Shown piece by piece: positions 32,574 to 43,172 of a stretch of DNA of 64,000 nt. Origin of the DNA: Variovorax sp. J2L1-78 (GTDB lineage: Bacteria; Pseudomonadota; Gammaproteobacteria; Burkholderiales; Burkholderiaceae_C); contig NZ_JASZYB010000001.1 in assembly GCF_030317205.1 (NCBI RefSeq), forward strand, positions 992,001-1,056,000, given 5' to 3'. Each line of letters starts with the position of its first letter. Position 1 is the stretch's first letter. Below the pieces are notes generated by a model, which did not search any database, had not been told where the DNA came from, and saw only the letters and a list, made by a program, of their open reading frames with translations. The position numbers and the translations under genes were made by a program.

Positions 32574-33750
32574 TCTTGTTTCCTGCTTTGTGCTTTTCCA
32601 TCAATGCCGTGAAGCGATCGAACAGGTAGCCGATGTCGTGCGGGCCGGGCGAGGCTTCCGGGTGGCCCTGGAAGCAGAAGGCCGGCTTGTCGGTGCGGGC
32701 CAGGCCCTGCAGCGTGTTGTCGAACAGGCTGATGTGCGTGGGGCGCAGCGTGGCGGGCAGCGACTTCTCGTCGACCGCAAAACCGTGGTTCTGGCTGGTG
32801 ATGCTCACACGGCCGTTGTCCAGGTCCTTCACCGGATGGTTCGCGCCGTGGTGGCCGAACTTCATCTTGAAGGTCTTCGCACCCGAGGCGAGCGCCATGA
32901 TCTGGTGGCCCAGGCAGATGCCGAAGGTCGGGATGCCGGTCTCGATCAGCTCGCGCGTGGCGGCGATCGCGTAGTCGCACGGCTCCGGGTCGCCCGGGCC
33001 GTTGGCCAGGAAGATGCCGTCGGGCTTGAGCTTGAGCACGTCGGCAGCGGGCGTCTGCGCCGGCACCACCGTGATGCGCGCGCCGCGCTGGGCGATCATG
33101 CGCAAAATGTTCTTCTTGACGCCGTAGTCGAAGGCGACCACATGGAACTTCGGCGTGATCTGCACGCCGTAGCCCGAACCCAGCTTCCACTCGGTCTGGT
33201 TCCATTCGTAGGTCTGCTGCACCGACACCACCTTGGCGAGGTCCAGCCCGGCCATGTTCGGCGCGGCCTTGGCGGCGGCGATCGCCTTGTCGATCAGCGC
33301 CTGAGACACCGCCTCACCCGCGGCCAGCCCCAGGATGCAACCGTTCTGCGCGCCGTTCGTGCGCAGGTGGCGGGTCAGCTTGCGGGTGTCGATGTTGGCG
33401 ATGGCGACCGTGTTGCCACGCGCCAGGTACTCGCTGAGCGTGGCGGTATGGCGGAAATTCGACGCCAGGAGCGGCAGATCCTTGATGATCAGACCGGCAG
33501 CATGGATCTTGTCGGCCTCGATGTCCTCCTCGTTGACGCCGTAGTTGCCGATGTGCGGATACGTGAGGGTCACGATCTGCTGGCAGTAGCTCGGGTCGGT
33601 GAGGATTTCCTGGTAGCCGGTCATGGCGGTGTTGAACACTACTTCGCCGGCGGTGGAGCCGGTGGCTCCGATCGAGTTGCCGAGAAAGACCGTGCCGTCT
33701 GCGAGCGCCAGGATGGCGGGAGGGAAGGCTCCCTGAAGAGACAAAAGCAC
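32566..33750 (-). CDS. carA: carbamoyl-phosphate synthase small subunit CarA
   Basis: 394 residues. The N-terminal CPSase domain opens [19 protein letters not shown]. The C-terminal class I glutaminase has the nucleophile Cys in [10 protein letters not shown] and His/Glu in [14 protein letters not shown] choose the GTG at 33750 because GGAGA lies 7 bases upstream; the in-frame TTG at 33777 has none. It overlaps carB by 8 bases, giving tight coupling for the heterodimer. No attenuator-like leader is obvious in the 147 bp upstream. Confidence 0.96.
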
Positions 33751-33879
33751 TGGGTTCTCCGGATGGATGACGCCCAAAGCGAACCCAAGTCACCCCATCG
33801 TGGGACGGGAAGGTTGCGGCTTTCGTCGAAAGTGAGGCTTGCGTGCGCTGTGGGCGGGGTGTGAGCGGGAAAGCCCCCG

Positions 33880-33885
33880 ATTATA
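33880..33885 (-). promoter_or_regulatory. candidate -10 element for carA
   Basis: Perfect TATAAT on the minus strand in GGCTATAATCGGGGG, about 130 bases upstream of the carA GTG. No matching -35 is seen at 16-18 bases; it would lie in the 3' end of the methyltransferase gene. Confidence 0.45.
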
Positions 33886-33897
33886 GCCGGCGCGCCT

Positions 33898-34677
33898 TCA
33901 CCTTTCGGTGGCCGCGGCACTGGCGTGAAGGCATATCGCCGCCGCCGCGGCCACGTTGAGCGACTCCTCGCCACCCGGCTGTGCGATGCGGATGTGGTGC
34001 GTCGCACGCGCCTCCAGCGCGGTCGAGACGCCCTGCCCTTCATGCCCCATCAGCCAGGCGCAGGGGTGTGGCAGCGCCGCCTTGTGCAGCCACTCGCCCT
34101 GGTGCGAGCTGGTGGCGACCAGCGGCACTTGCAGCCCGTCGAGCACGTCGATGTCCACGCCTTCGATCAGCCGCAGGCCGAAGTGCGCACCCATGCCGGC
34201 GCGCAGCACCTTGGGCGCCCACAGCGCGGCGGTGCCCTTGAGCGCCACCACCTGGGTGAAGCCGAAGGCCGACGCGCTGCGCAGCACGGAGCCGACGTTG
34301 CCGGCGTCCTGCAGGCGGTCGAGCACGACCGTCGGTGCATCGGGCTGCAGGTCGGGACGCATCGGCAGGTGCAGCACGAAGCCCATCGGGGCCGGTGATT
34401 CCAGGCCGCTCGCAGCCGCCAGCAGCGCATCGGCCACGACGACGGTCTTGTCGGCGGCATCGGCCCACTCGAGCTGCGCCTGCGGCCAGAACGATTCGGC
34501 GAAGACCGCCAGCGCGGGGCGCACCCCGCGCACCAGCGCCGCACGGCAGAGGTGATCGCCCTCGAGCCAGACGCGGCCCAGCTTGCGGTAGGCCCCGGGA
34601 TCCTGCGCCAGCTTGCGCAGGTCCTTGAGCAACGGGTTGTCGCGCGAGCTGATGTGGCTCGTTTCGGTCTGACTCAT
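33898..34677 (-). CDS. SpoU/TrmH-family RNA 2'-O-methyltransferase
   Basis: 259 residues. The N-terminal substrate-binding domain ([20 protein letters not shown]) precedes a SPOUT knot fold with its three motifs: [33 protein letters not shown] and [21 protein letters not shown]. These mark an AdoMet-dependent ribose methylase of rRNA or tRNA. The target is not predictable. The ATG overlaps the rnhB stop by 4 bases (ATGA), so it is the last gene of the lpxA-lpxB-rnhB string. Confidence 0.92.
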   Translation of the reverse strand: MSQTETSHISSRDNPLLKDLRKLAQDPGAYRKLGRVWLEGDHLCRAALVRGVRPALAVFAESFWPQAQLEWADAADKTVVVADALLAAASGLESPAPMGFVLHLPMRPDLQPDAPTVVLDRLQDAGNVGSVLRSASAFGFTQVVALKGTAALWAPKVLRAGMGAHFGLRLIEGVDIDVLDGLQVPLVATSSHQGEWLHKAALPHPCAWLMGHEGQGVSTALEARATHHIRIAQPGGEESLNVAAAAAICLHASAAATER

Positions 34678-35396
34678 GAGCCGGTCCGGACGTCGACCGC
34701 CAGTTGCACACCGTCGCCGTACAGAACCGTGCTCACCGGCACATCCATCGGTGCCGGCGCCGATGCGATAGCCGCGGCACGTGCGAGCGCTGCCGCGACC
34801 GGCGAGAAGGAACGCCGGTGATGGACGCAGGCGCCATGGCGCTTCAGCGCTTCGAGATGCTCCGGCGTGCCATAGCCTTTGTGGCCGGCGAATCCGTAGT
34901 GCGGAAATTCCAGGTGCAGTTCCTCGCACAGCCGGTCGCGGTGCACCTTGGCCAGGATCGATGCCGCCGAAATGGCCTTGACCCGCGCGTCGCCCTTGAC
35001 GATGGCCTCGGCCAGCACGTCGAGCGTCGGCAGCCGGTTGCCGTCGACCAGCACCTTGGCCGGCTTCAGCCGTAGGCCCTCGACGGCGCGCCGCATCGCG
35101 ATCATGGTGGCCTGCAGGATGTTGTGCGTGTCGATCTCTTCCACCGTGGCATGCGCCACCGAACAGCACAGCGCCCGGGCCAGGATCTGGTCATGGAGGC
35201 GCTCGCGCTGGCGCGCCGTCAGCGTCTTGGAATCGGCCAGCCCACGGATCGGCCGGCGGTCGTCCAGGATGACCGCGGCTGCCACGACCGGGCCGGCGAG
35301 CGGGCCGCGGCCCGCCTCGTCCACGCCGGCCAGCAGCCCGGGCGCGTCCCACAGCAGCGCGGCTTGTTCAGCCTTCAAGAACTTGCTCGATCGCAT
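34674..35396 (-). CDS. rnhB: ribonuclease HII
   Basis: 240 residues from the ATG of [11 protein letters not shown]. It removes ribonucleotides from DNA. The active-site acids are in [36 protein letters not shown] and ALVDGN-type VLVDGNRLP, with the later helix [12 protein letters not shown]. The chain is longer than E. coli RNase HII (198), mostly because of a C-terminal tail after [13 protein letters not shown]. The start lies inside lpxB (27-base overlap). Confidence 0.94.
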   Translation of the reverse strand: MRSSKFLKAEQAALLWDAPGLLAGVDEAGRGPLAGPVVAAAVILDDRRPIRGLADSKTLTARQRERLHDQILARALCCSVAHATVEEIDTHNILQATMIAMRRAVEGLRLKPAKVLVDGNRLPTLDVLAEAIVKGDARVKAISAASILAKVHRDRLCEELHLEFPHYGFAGHKGYGTPEHLEALKRHGACVHHRRSFSPVAAALARAAAIASAPAPMDVPVSTVLYGDGVQLAVDVRTGS

Positions 35397-36516
35397 CGGC
35401 GCAGAGGGTCGGGGTGTCGCGCAGCAACTCGGCATGCAGCGCGGTGAATCGGTGTTGCAGGGCCTCCACTTTGGCCGGCTCCGCCAGCCATTGCAAGGTG
35501 GCGGCGGCCAGGGCCTGCGGCGTGGCCGCCTCCTGAAGCAATTCGGGCACGACGAAGTCGTTGCACAGGATGTTCGGCAGGCCTACCCACGGCTGCAGTT
35601 GCTGCCGATGCATGAGGTGCCACGACACCCGGTTCATGTTGTAGGCGATGACCATCGGCCGCTTGAAGAGCGCCGCCTCGAGCGTGGCCGTGCCGCTGGC
35701 GATCAGCGTCGCATCGCAGGCCGCCAGCGCGGCGTGCGACTGGCCCTCGAGCAGCCGGACCTTGCCCGCCATGCCACTGGCTTTCAACGCTTCCTCGATC
35801 TCGGCACGCAGGCCCGGGATGATCGGCGCGATGAAACGGATGTCCGGCTGCAGCCGATGCATCAGCGCCGCCGCCTGGAAGAAGCGCGACGCGAGGTAGC
35901 GCACTTCCGAGCGCCGGCTGCCGGGCAGCAGTGCCACGACGCGCGCCGCCGGGTCGAGATCGAGCGCCGCACGCGCGGCCAGGCGGTCCGGCTGCATCGG
36001 GATCACGTTGGCCAGCGGATGGCCCACGTAGCTGGCCGACACGCCCTGCTCCGCCAGCAGTGCGGGCTCGAACGGGAAGATGCACAGCACGTGGTCGGCG
36101 GCGGCCCGGATCTTCTCGATGCGGTCGGCGCGCCAGGCCCAGATCGACGGGCAGATGAAATGCACCGTCTTCATGCCGCGGCCGCGCAGCCCGGCCTCCA
36201 GGTCGAGGTTGAAATCGGGGGCATCGATGCCGATGAACAGATCGGCCCAGTCGCGCAGCAGCCGTGACTTGAGCTGGCGCCGGATGCCCGCGATTTCGGC
36301 GTAATGGCGCAGCACCTCGATGTAGCCGCGCACCGCCAGTTTCTCCTGCGGCCACCAGCTCTCGAAACCCCGCGCCAGCATCTGCGGGCCGCCGATGCCG
36401 GCCGCCCGCATGGCGGGCCAGCGGGCACGCAATCCGTCGAGCAGGAGGCCCGCCAGCAGATCGCCCGAAGGCTCGCCGGCGACCATCGCGAACTGCCGCG
36501 TTGCTGCGTCGACCAT
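35368..36516 (-). CDS. lpxB: lipid-A-disaccharide synthase LpxB
   Basis: 382 residues, exact family length. A peripheral inner-membrane GT-B glycosyltransferase joining UDP-2,3-diacylglucosamine and lipid X. The signature [11 protein letters not shown] is at residues 12-22, with [36 protein letters not shown], and [19 protein letters not shown] in the donor site. It sits 11 bp after lpxA, with rnhB overlapping its 3' end. Confidence 0.97.
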   Translation of the reverse strand: MVDAATRQFAMVAGEPSGDLLAGLLLDGLRARWPAMRAAGIGGPQMLARGFESWWPQEKLAVRGYIEVLRHYAEIAGIRRQLKSRLLRDWADLFIGIDAPDFNLDLEAGLRGRGMKTVHFICPSIWAWRADRIEKIRAAADHVLCIFPFEPALLAEQGVSASYVGHPLANVIPMQPDRLAARAALDLDPAARVVALLPGSRRSEVRYLASRFFQAAALMHRLQPDIRFIAPIIPGLRAEIEEALKASGMAGKVRLLEGQSHAALAACDATLIASGTATLEAALFKRPMVIAYNMNRVSWHLMHRQQLQPWVGLPNILCNDFVVPELLQEAATPQALAAATLQWLAEPAKVEALQHRFTALHAELLRDTPTLCADAIEQVLEG

Positions 36517-36527
36517 GCCGTGCTCGC

Positions 36528-37316
36528 TCAGCGCGCGATGCCGCTGGCGGAGGTGGCGAGGAAGGTGTCCATCAGCGTCGCATCCGCAGCCGCCTCCGGC
36601 GCCTGGGCCGCCAGGGCGGCGATGGCGGCGCGCGCCTCTTCCAGCGTCTTGCCCTGCCGATAGATCAGCTTGTGCATCTCGCGGATGGCGGCGATGCGGC
36701 CGGCCGAGAAGTCGCGACGGCGCAGCCCCACCAAGTTCACGCCTCGCACGGCCAAGGGGTTGCCATCGACCACCATGAAGGGCGGGACGTCCTTGCCCAC
36801 GTGGCTGGCGAAACCGATCATCGCGTGGGCGCCGATGCGCATGCGCTGCAGCACGCCCGTGAGGCCGCCGACCGTGACCCAGTCACCCACCTCCACATGC
36901 CCGGCCAGGGTGGCGTTGTTGGCCATCGTGACCTGGTTGCCGACCTGGCAGTCGTGCGCGATGTGCACGTAGGCCATGATCCAGTTGTCGTCGCCGATGC
37001 GGGTCACGCCGCCATCCTGGATCGTGCCGAGGTTGAAGGTGCAGAACTCGCGGATCGTGTTGCGGTCGCCGATCACCAGTTCGGTCGGCTCGCCCGCATA
37101 TTTCTTGTCCTGCGGCGCGGCACCCAGCGACGCGAACTGGAAGACCCGGTTGTCACGGCCCAGGGTCGTGCGGCCCTCCACGACGCAGTGCGCGCCGATG
37201 GTGGTGCCGGCGCCGATCCGGACGGACGCACCGATGACCGCGTACGGCCCGACCACGACCGATACGTCGAGCTCGGCTTTCGGGTCGACGATCGCCGTCG
37301 GGTGAACCTGCGCCAT
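36528..37316 (-). CDS. lpxA: UDP-N-acetylglucosamine O-acyltransferase LpxA
   Basis: 262 residues from the ATG of [16 protein letters not shown], the same length as E. coli LpxA. A GTG 12 bases upstream is also possible. Left-handed beta-helix of hexapeptide repeats, starting with [12 protein letters not shown] and continuing with the catalytic His in [13 protein letters not shown]-terminal alpha-helical region contains [19 protein letters not shown]. It transfers 3-hydroxyacyl from ACP to UDP-GlcNAc, the first step of lipid A. Gap to fabZ is 13 bases. Confidence 0.97.
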   Translation of the reverse strand: MAQVHPTAIVDPKAELDVSVVVGPYAVIGASVRIGAGTTIGAHCVVEGRTTLGRDNRVFQFASLGAAPQDKKYAGEPTELVIGDRNTIREFCTFNLGTIQDGGVTRIGDDNWIMAYVHIAHDCQVGNQVTMANNATLAGHVEVGDWVTVGGLTGVLQRMRIGAHAMIGFASHVGKDVPPFMVVDGNPLAVRGVNLVGLRRRDFSAGRIAAIREMHKLIYRQGKTLEEARAAIAALAAQAPEAAADATLMDTFLATSASGIAR

Positions 37317-37329
37317 CCCCTGCGGCACC

Positions 37330-37779
37330 TCAGTTGATCTGGCGCATAGCGCACATGAGCGTCGCCTCGCAGGCGAGCTCGCTGCCGACCAGCGCGCGGC
37401 CCTTGAACTTCGAGATGCCGGCCTTCATGCGTTCGATCTCGACCTCCAAGGTAAGCTGATCGCCGGGCTCGACCGGACGCTTGAAGCGGGCACCGTCGAT
37501 GGCCGCGAAGTAGTAGACCGTGTTGTCGTCGGGCACGATGTCGAGCGACTTGAAGGACAGCAGCGCCGCCGCCTGGGCCATGGCTTCGAGCATGAGCACG
37601 CCCGGCATCACGGGACGATGCGGGAAGTGCCCGTTGAAGAAGGGCTCGTTCATCGTCACGTTCTTCAGCGCCGTGATGCGCTTGCCCTTTTCCATGTCGA
37701 GCACGCGGTCCACCAGGAGAAAGGGGTAGCGGTGTGGGAGCAGTTTGAGAATCTGGTGGATATCGAGCGTCGTCGTCAT
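37330..37779 (-). CDS. fabZ: 3-hydroxyacyl-ACP dehydratase FabZ
   Basis: 149 residues, hotdog-fold dehydratase that supplies trans-2-enoyl-ACP in fatty acid synthesis. [15 protein letters not shown], the catalytic His in [14 protein letters not shown] and the Glu in [14 protein letters not shown] are in place. I use the ATG of [12 protein letters not shown], with AGGA 10 bases upstream, rather than an earlier in-frame start that overlaps lpxD. It lies between lpxD and lpxA, as in most proteobacteria, linking fatty acid and lipid A synthesis. Confidence 0.97.
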   Translation of the reverse strand: MTTTLDIHQILKLLPHRYPFLLVDRVLDMEKGKRITALKNVTMNEPFFNGHFPHRPVMPGVLMLEAMAQAAALLSFKSLDIVPDDNTVYYFAAIDGARFKRPVEPGDQLTLEVEIERMKAGISKFKGRALVGSELACEATLMCAMRQIN

Positions 37780-37786
37780 AATTTTT

Positions 37787-38764
37787 CTATCCTGCATCGT
37801 CTTTTTTTTCCAGCGCCTTCAACCGATCGCGCAGACCGTGCAGTTGCTTCAGCGTGGCGGCATTTTTTTCCCAGGCGGCATTGTCGTCGATGGGAAACAC
37901 ACCCGTGTACTGCCCGGGCTTGAGGATCGAGCGCGTGACCACCGTGGCCGCGGAGATGTGCACGCCGTCGGCCAGCGTCAGGTGACCGAGCACGATCGCC
38001 CCGCCGCCCACGGTGCAATGCGCGCCGATCACGGCGCTCCCCGCCACGCCGACGCATCCGGCCATGGCCGTGTGCTGGCCGATGCGCACGTTGTGGCCGA
38101 TCTGGATCAGGTTGTCGAGCTTCACGCCGTCCTCGATGACCGTGTCCTCCAGCGCACCGCGGTCGATGCAGGTGTTGGCGCCGATCTCGACGTCGTCGCC
38201 GATGCGCACCGCTCCGAGCTGCTCGATCTTGACCCACGCGCCGTCGTGCGGCGCCAGGCCGAAGCCATCGGCACCGATCACCACGCCCGGGTGCAACAGG
38301 CAGCGCGCACCGATCCGGCAGTCTTCGCTGACCGTCACACGCGACTTCAGCACGGTGTCGGCGCCGATGCGAGCGCCCCGCTCGATCACGCACAGCGCGC
38401 CGATCGACGCACTCGGGTGCACCACGGCTTCGGGATGGATCACCGCGCTGGGGTGCACCTGCACCGGGTCCGGCCGCGCATGGGCCTTCTTCCAGAGCTG
38501 CGTCAGATGCGCAAAATAGAGATAGGGATCGGGCGTGACGATGAAGGCGCCACGTGCGGCTGCGATCTCGCGCATGGCGGGCGACACGATCACGCAGGCG
38601 GCATGGGAAGCCGCCAGCTCCTTGCGGTACTTGGGATGGCTCAGGAAGCTGAGCGCATCGTCCGTGGCGGTCTGCAGGGGGGCCAACCGTTCGATACAGG
38701 TCTCACGGTCGCCGGTGAGCTCGCCCCCGAGGGCATCGACGATGGCTCCGAGCCGCAACGCCAC
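37787..38764 (-). CDS. lpxD: UDP-3-O-(3-hydroxyacyl)glucosamine N-acyltransferase LpxD
   Basis: 325 residues. An N-terminal uridine-binding domain opens [14 protein letters not shown], followed by a left-handed beta-helix of hexapeptides ([19 protein letters not shown] onward). The catalytic His is in [17 protein letters not shown], and the C-terminal helix is Lys-rich. The start is a GTG with no obvious ribosome site, 10 bases after the skp stop. It catalyses the second acylation in lipid A synthesis. Confidence 0.95.
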   Translation of the reverse strand: MALRLGAIVDALGGELTGDRETCIERLAPLQTATDDALSFLSHPKYRKELAASHAACVIVSPAMREIAAARGAFIVTPDPYLYFAHLTQLWKKAHARPDPVQVHPSAVIHPEAVVHPSASIGALCVIERGARIGADTVLKSRVTVSEDCRIGARCLLHPGVVIGADGFGLAPHDGAWVKIEQLGAVRIGDDVEIGANTCIDRGALEDTVIEDGVKLDNLIQIGHNVRIGQHTAMAGCVGVAGSAVIGAHCTVGGGAIVLGHLTLADGVHISAATVVTRSILKPGQYTGVFPIDDNAAWEKNAATLKQLHGLRDRLKALEKKDDAG

Positions 38765-38774
38765 GCGAATGCGG

Positions 38775-39314
38775 CTACTTGCCGCCGTTGGTGGCGGCGG
38801 GCGCAGCAGAAGAAGCGTTCAACGCCTTGATCACCTTCTCGGTGATGTCGTGCTTCGGATTGATGTAGATCGCTTCCTGCAGGATCGCGTCGTACTTCTC
38901 GGCTTCGGCCACCTGCTTGACCACGCGGTTGGCGCGGTCGTAGACCTGCTGGAGCTCTTCGTTCTTGCGGGCGTTGAGGTCTTCCTGGAACTCGCGACGC
39001 TTGCGCTGGAATTCGCGGTCCTGGTCGACCAGGGCACGTTGGCGCTGGGTGCGTTGGCTCTCGGGCAGCGTCGGCGCTTCGCGCTCGAACTTCTCGGACG
39101 CCGCCTTGAGCGCATCGCCCTGGGCCGTCAGGTCGCGTTCGCGCTTAAGGAATTCCGATTCCAGCTTGGCCTGCGCAGCCTTGGCCGGCTGCGCTTCGCG
39201 CAGGACGCGATCCGGGTTGACGAAGCCGATGCGGAAGCTTTCCTGAGCCTGGACAGCAAACGAGGCGACCAGGGAGAGCAGCAGCGCGCCGACGGCGCGG
39301 TACGAATGGTTCAT
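38775..39314 (-). CDS. skp: periplasmic chaperone Skp/OmpH
   Basis: 179 residues. A Sec signal peptide ends SFAVQAQ (about residue 24), followed by [13 protein letters not shown] and a long coiled-coil tentacle (about 45-145) rich in Lys, Glu, Gln and Arg. A short C-terminal tail is Ala-rich. Skp holds unfolded outer-membrane proteins on the way to BamA. The ATG overlaps the bamA stop by one base (TGATG), so translation is probably coupled. Confidence 0.94.
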   Translation of the reverse strand: MNHSYRAVGALLLSLVASFAVQAQESFRIGFVNPDRVLREAQPAKAAQAKLESEFLKRERDLTAQGDALKAASEKFEREAPTLPESQRTQRQRALVDQDREFQRKRREFQEDLNARKNEELQQVYDRANRVVKQVAEAEKYDAILQEAIYINPKHDITEKVIKALNASSAAPAATNGGK

Positions 39315-41707
39315 CAGAAAGAGGTACCGATCTGGAATTGGAAGCTCTGCATTCTATCCTTGTAGATGCCGGCCGCCGCGTCCTCTTCCTTCTGGGAACG
39401 CACCGGCTTGGCATAGGCGACGCGCAGCGGTCCAAGCGGCGAAATCCAGCTGATGCCGAGGCCGACGGACGCGCGGATCTTCTTCTGGGCAGCCCATTGC
39501 GCATCGGTTTGCGTGCTGCGATCGCTGAACACGTTGCCAACGTCGAAGAACCCATAGAGGCGCAGCGTGCGGTCGTTGCCGGCGCCCGGGAATGGCGTGC
39601 TCAGTTCGGCGTTGAAGATCGCCTTCTTGGTGCCACCCAGCGCCGCTTCCGTCACCGCATCGCGGGGCCCGAGCGAATTCTGCTCGAAGCCACGGATCGA
39701 TCCCAGGCCGCCCGCATAGAAATTCTTGAAGATCGGATAAGTGCTGCCACCAAGCGCCTTGGCGTAGCCGACTTCGCCGTTGAGGGCCAGCGTGTATTGC
39801 TTGCTGAGCGGGAAGTACTGCTGAAGCTGGTAGCTGCTCTTGAGGTACTTCAGGTCACCACCCGCGCCCCACTCCACGTTGGCGCGCTGCAGCCGACCCT
39901 TCGTGGGAACGAGCGCGCTGTCGCGATCATCCCGCGCCCAACCGATCGTGACCGGAATGCCCCACTTGCTGTCGTCTGAACACCCCGTGATGGTGTTGCT
40001 GGTGGCGTCGAAACTGCAATTGAAGTAGTCGCGGTAGGCCTGCGGCGTCGCGCCCGCGAACGTCGATCCAGGCTGGAACGTGAAGCGTTCGAGGCCCACG
40101 CCGAAGAACACGGTGTCGACTTCGCTGAACGGCACGCCGAACTTGATGCTGCCGCCTTCGCTCACCAGCTTGTAGTCCCCGTCACGATCGTAATAAGGGC
40201 GTGTGGTCTGATGAAAGAGGCTGAAGGTGCGGGAGATGCCGTCCGACGTGAAGTACGGGTCGGTCGCGGTCAGCGAGATCGTTCGGTAGTACTTGCTGGT
40301 GTTGACCTGCACACCCAGGAAGTTGCCCGAGCCGAACACGTTCTCCTGCGAGATGCCGAAGGTCAGCGACACCTTCTCCGCACTGGAGAAGCCGGCGCCC
40401 AACTGCAGCGAACCCGTGGGCTTCTCGGCCACGGTGACGGTCAGGTCGACCTGGTCGGGCGAGCCCGCCACTTCCTGGGTCTCGACGTTGACATCGGTGA
40501 AGAAGCCCAGGCGGTCGACGCGGTCGCGCGACAGTTTGATCTTGTCGCCGTCGTACCAGGACGCCTCGTACTGGCGGAACTCGCGGCGGATGACTTCGTC
40601 GCGCGTCTTGTTGTTGCCGCCGACGCTGACACGGCGCACGTAGACGCGGCGCGCCGGCTCGGCTTGAAGCACGAGCTGCACGCGGTTGTTGACCCGATCG
40701 ATCTCGGGCTGCGACTCGACGCGCGCGAAGGCATAGCCGAAGGTGCCGAAGTAGTCGGTGAACGCCTTGGTCGTTTCGGTCAGCTGTTCGCCGTTGTAGG
40801 GCTCACCCGGCTTGATCGTCACCAGCGACTTGAATTCCTCCTCGCGGCCCAGGTAGTTGCCCTGCAGCTTCACGCCCGACACCACGAATTTCTCGCCTTC
40901 GGTGATGTTGACGGTCACGGTCAGGTCCTGCCGGTCCGGCGAGATCGCGACCTGGGTCGAATCGATGCGGAACTCGAGGTAGCCGCGCGTCAGGTAGTAC
41001 GACCGCAGCGTCTCGAGGTCGGCGTTGAGCTTGGCACGCGAGTACTGGTTCGACTTGGTGTACCAGCTCATCCAGCCGCCGCTGTCCTGGTCGAACAGAC
41101 CGAGCAGCGTGGACTCGCTGAAGGCTTTGTTGCCCACCACACGCACCTCGCGGATGCGTGCGGACTCGCCTTCGGTCACGGTGAAGGTCAGGTTCACCCG
41201 GTTGCGCTCGATCGGCGTGACCGTCGTCACGACTTCGGCGTTGTAGAGACTGCGGCTCACGTACTGGCGCTTGAGCTCCTGTTCGGCCCGGTCGGTCAAC
41301 GCCTTGTCGTAGGGGCGGCCATCGGCCAGGCCCACTTCGCGCAGCGCCTTCAGGAGCGCCGCCTTGTCGAATTCCTTGGTGCCGACGAAGTCGACATCGG
41401 CCACCGTGGGCCGCTCTTCGACAATCACCACCAGCACGCCGCCATTGACGTCCAGGCGCACGTCCTTGAACAACCCCAGCTCGAACAACGCACGGATCGC
41501 CGCCGAGCCGCGTTCGTCGTTGTAGGTGTCGCCCACGCGCAGCGGCAGCGAGGCGAAGATCGTCCCCGGTTCGACGCGCTGCAGGCCTTCGACCCGGATG
41601 TCGCGAACGGTGAAGGGTTCGATGGCCCAGGCTGCCGTGGCAGCGAGCGTGCTGGCGATGAGCGCGGCCACGCTGCGCAGACGGAAGCGACTGTTTGAAG
41701 TGTTCAT
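39314..41707 (-). CDS. bamA: outer-membrane assembly factor BamA
   Basis: 797 residues from the ATG of MNTSNSRFRLRS. The signal peptide ends ATAAWA, then five POTRA domains start at IEPFTVRDIRVEGLQRVEPG, then a 16-strand barrel with the VRGF-like loop SIRGFEQNSLGPRD and the C-terminal MQSFQFQIGTSF, ending in the Phe signal for outer-membrane insertion. It is the central subunit that folds barrel proteins. A longer start 45 bases upstream is less likely because it precedes the signal peptide. Gap to rseP is 37 bases. Confidence 0.97.
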   Translation of the reverse strand: MNTSNSRFRLRSVAALIASTLAATAAWAIEPFTVRDIRVEGLQRVEPGTIFASLPLRVGDTYNDERGSAAIRALFELGLFKDVRLDVNGGVLVVIVEERPTVADVDFVGTKEFDKAALLKALREVGLADGRPYDKALTDRAEQELKRQYVSRSLYNAEVVTTVTPIERNRVNLTFTVTEGESARIREVRVVGNKAFSESTLLGLFDQDSGGWMSWYTKSNQYSRAKLNADLETLRSYYLTRGYLEFRIDSTQVAISPDRQDLTVTVNITEGEKFVVSGVKLQGNYLGREEEFKSLVTIKPGEPYNGEQLTETTKAFTDYFGTFGYAFARVESQPEIDRVNNRVQLVLQAEPARRVYVRRVSVGGNNKTRDEVIRREFRQYEASWYDGDKIKLSRDRVDRLGFFTDVNVETQEVAGSPDQVDLTVTVAEKPTGSLQLGAGFSSAEKVSLTFGISQENVFGSGNFLGVQVNTSKYYRTISLTATDPYFTSDGISRTFSLFHQTTRPYYDRDGDYKLVSEGGSIKFGVPFSEVDTVFFGVGLERFTFQPGSTFAGATPQAYRDYFNCSFDATSNTITGCSDDSKWGIPVTIGWARDDRDSALVPTKGRLQRANVEWGAGGDLKYLKSSYQLQQYFPLSKQYTLALNGEVGYAKALGGSTYPIFKNFYAGGLGSIRGFEQNSLGPRDAVTEAALGGTKKAIFNAELSTPFPGAGNDRTLRLYGFFDVGNVFSDRSTQTDAQWAAQKKIRASVGLGISWISPLGPLRVAYAKPVRSQKEEDAAAGIYKDRMQSFQFQIGTSF

Positions 41708-41744
41708 GAGTGAGTTGCTCCGGCGCACGAAGGGCCGGCGAGAG

Positions 41745-43124
41745 TTAACCAAAGAGCCCGAAGAGCCGGTTGACGTCGTTGAAGAGCGCGATGGACATCA
41801 TCACAAGCAACAACGCCACCCCTCCCCGCTGAAGCCGTTCCATCCACGCATCGGACACGCTTCTGCCGGTCAGGCCTTCCCAAAGATAATACATCAGGTG
41901 TCCCCCATCGAGGACCGGCAGCGGCATGAGGTTCAGCACGCCGAGGCTCACGCTGATGAGCGCCAGGAACACCAGGTATTGGGTGAATCCGAGGCTGGCG
42001 GATTTGCCGGCATAGTCGGCGATCGTGAGGGGGCCGCTGAGGTTCTTGAGCGACGCTTCGCCGATCACCATCTTGGCCATCATGCGCACCGTGAGCGCCG
42101 AGACCTCCCAGGTGCGCACGACGCCGCGCCACAGGCCTTCGACCGGGCCCTGCCGCACCGTCAGCATGGCGGGCGGTGCCCCCACGTAGGCGGCGATGCG
42201 CCCGACCATCGCACCGTTGTCTTCGCGGACCTCAGGCGTCACGTCGATGGCCATCTCGCGCCCCGCACGAACGATCTGCCAGGACTGCGTGCGCGGCCGC
42301 GTACCGTCGACCGACGCCCGGATGAGTTCGCGCAGCTGCTGGCCGTCGACCACCGCCGTGGGCCCCACGGCACGCACCAGGTCGCCCTGGCGCAGCCCGG
42401 CACGCTCCGCCGGCCCACCGGCGACCAGCTCGCCCAGTTCCGGCCGCGTCAGCGGAGAGATCACGCCGATCTTGCGGAACAGCTGGGCGTCGGCATCCTT
42501 CGCGTCGAGACGGCCGAGCGGCAGCACGAGCGTGCGCGCCGGACGGCCGCCCTCTCCCGCCACTTCCATCGTGAGGTCGCGGCCGTCCAAGGCACCGCGG
42601 GTCATGCGCCAGCGCAGATCCTCGAACGACGCCACCGGCGCGAGCTCGCCGTCGAAACCCGCACGGGTGATCTGCTCGCCGCCCCGCAGGCCGGCCTGCT
42701 CGGCCAGCGATGCCGCGACCGGTCGCCCCAGCACCGCCGCCGGCTCCTGCACGCCGATCCAGTTGACCACGGCATAGAGCGCCACCGCGAGCAGCAGATT
42801 GGCCAGCGGCCCGGCCGCCACAATGGCCGCACGCGAGCGCAGCGGCTGGGTGTTGAAGGCGAGATGGCGCTCTTCCGGCGCCACCGGCGCTTCGCGCTCG
42901 TCGAGCATGCGAACGTAGCCACCCAGGGGGAAGGCGCCGATGACGAACTCCGTGTCCTGGCCCGGTCGTTGGCGCTTCGGTTTCCAGCGGAACAGCGTGT
43001 GGCCGAACCCGACCGAAAAACGCAGCACCTTGACGCCGCAAGCCACCGCGACGCGGTAGTGGCCGTATTCGTGCACAGCGATCAGCACGCCCAACGCGAC
43101 GATGAAGGCAAGAACCGTGAGCAT
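41745..43124 (-). CDS. rseP: site-2 protease RseP
   Basis: 459 residues. An intramembrane zinc protease that cuts anti-sigma-E (RseA) after DegS. The metal motif HEYGH is at 18-22, the third ligand lies in LMPLPVLDGGH near residue 402, and two PDZ domains occupy the periplasmic middle (around 120-200 and 225-310). At least four transmembrane segments. GGGAG lies 6 bases before the ATG. It lies between dxr and bamA, the standard order. Confidence 0.96.
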   Translation of the reverse strand: MLTVLAFIVALGVLIAVHEYGHYRVAVACGVKVLRFSVGFGHTLFRWKPKRQRPGQDTEFVIGAFPLGGYVRMLDEREAPVAPEERHLAFNTQPLRSRAAIVAAGPLANLLLAVALYAVVNWIGVQEPAAVLGRPVAASLAEQAGLRGGEQITRAGFDGELAPVASFEDLRWRMTRGALDGRDLTMEVAGEGGRPARTLVLPLGRLDAKDADAQLFRKIGVISPLTRPELGELVAGGPAERAGLRQGDLVRAVGPTAVVDGQQLRELIRASVDGTRPRTQSWQIVRAGREMAIDVTPEVREDNGAMVGRIAAYVGAPPAMLTVRQGPVEGLWRGVVRTWEVSALTVRMMAKMVIGEASLKNLSGPLTIADYAGKSASLGFTQYLVFLALISVSLGVLNLMPLPVLDGGHLMYYLWEGLTGRSVSDAWMERLQRGGVALLLVMMSIALFNDVNRLFGLFG

Positions 43125-43172
43125 CGGGAACTCCCTGGTGTGAGCGTGAAGAAGAACGGACCGGCGGCCCGG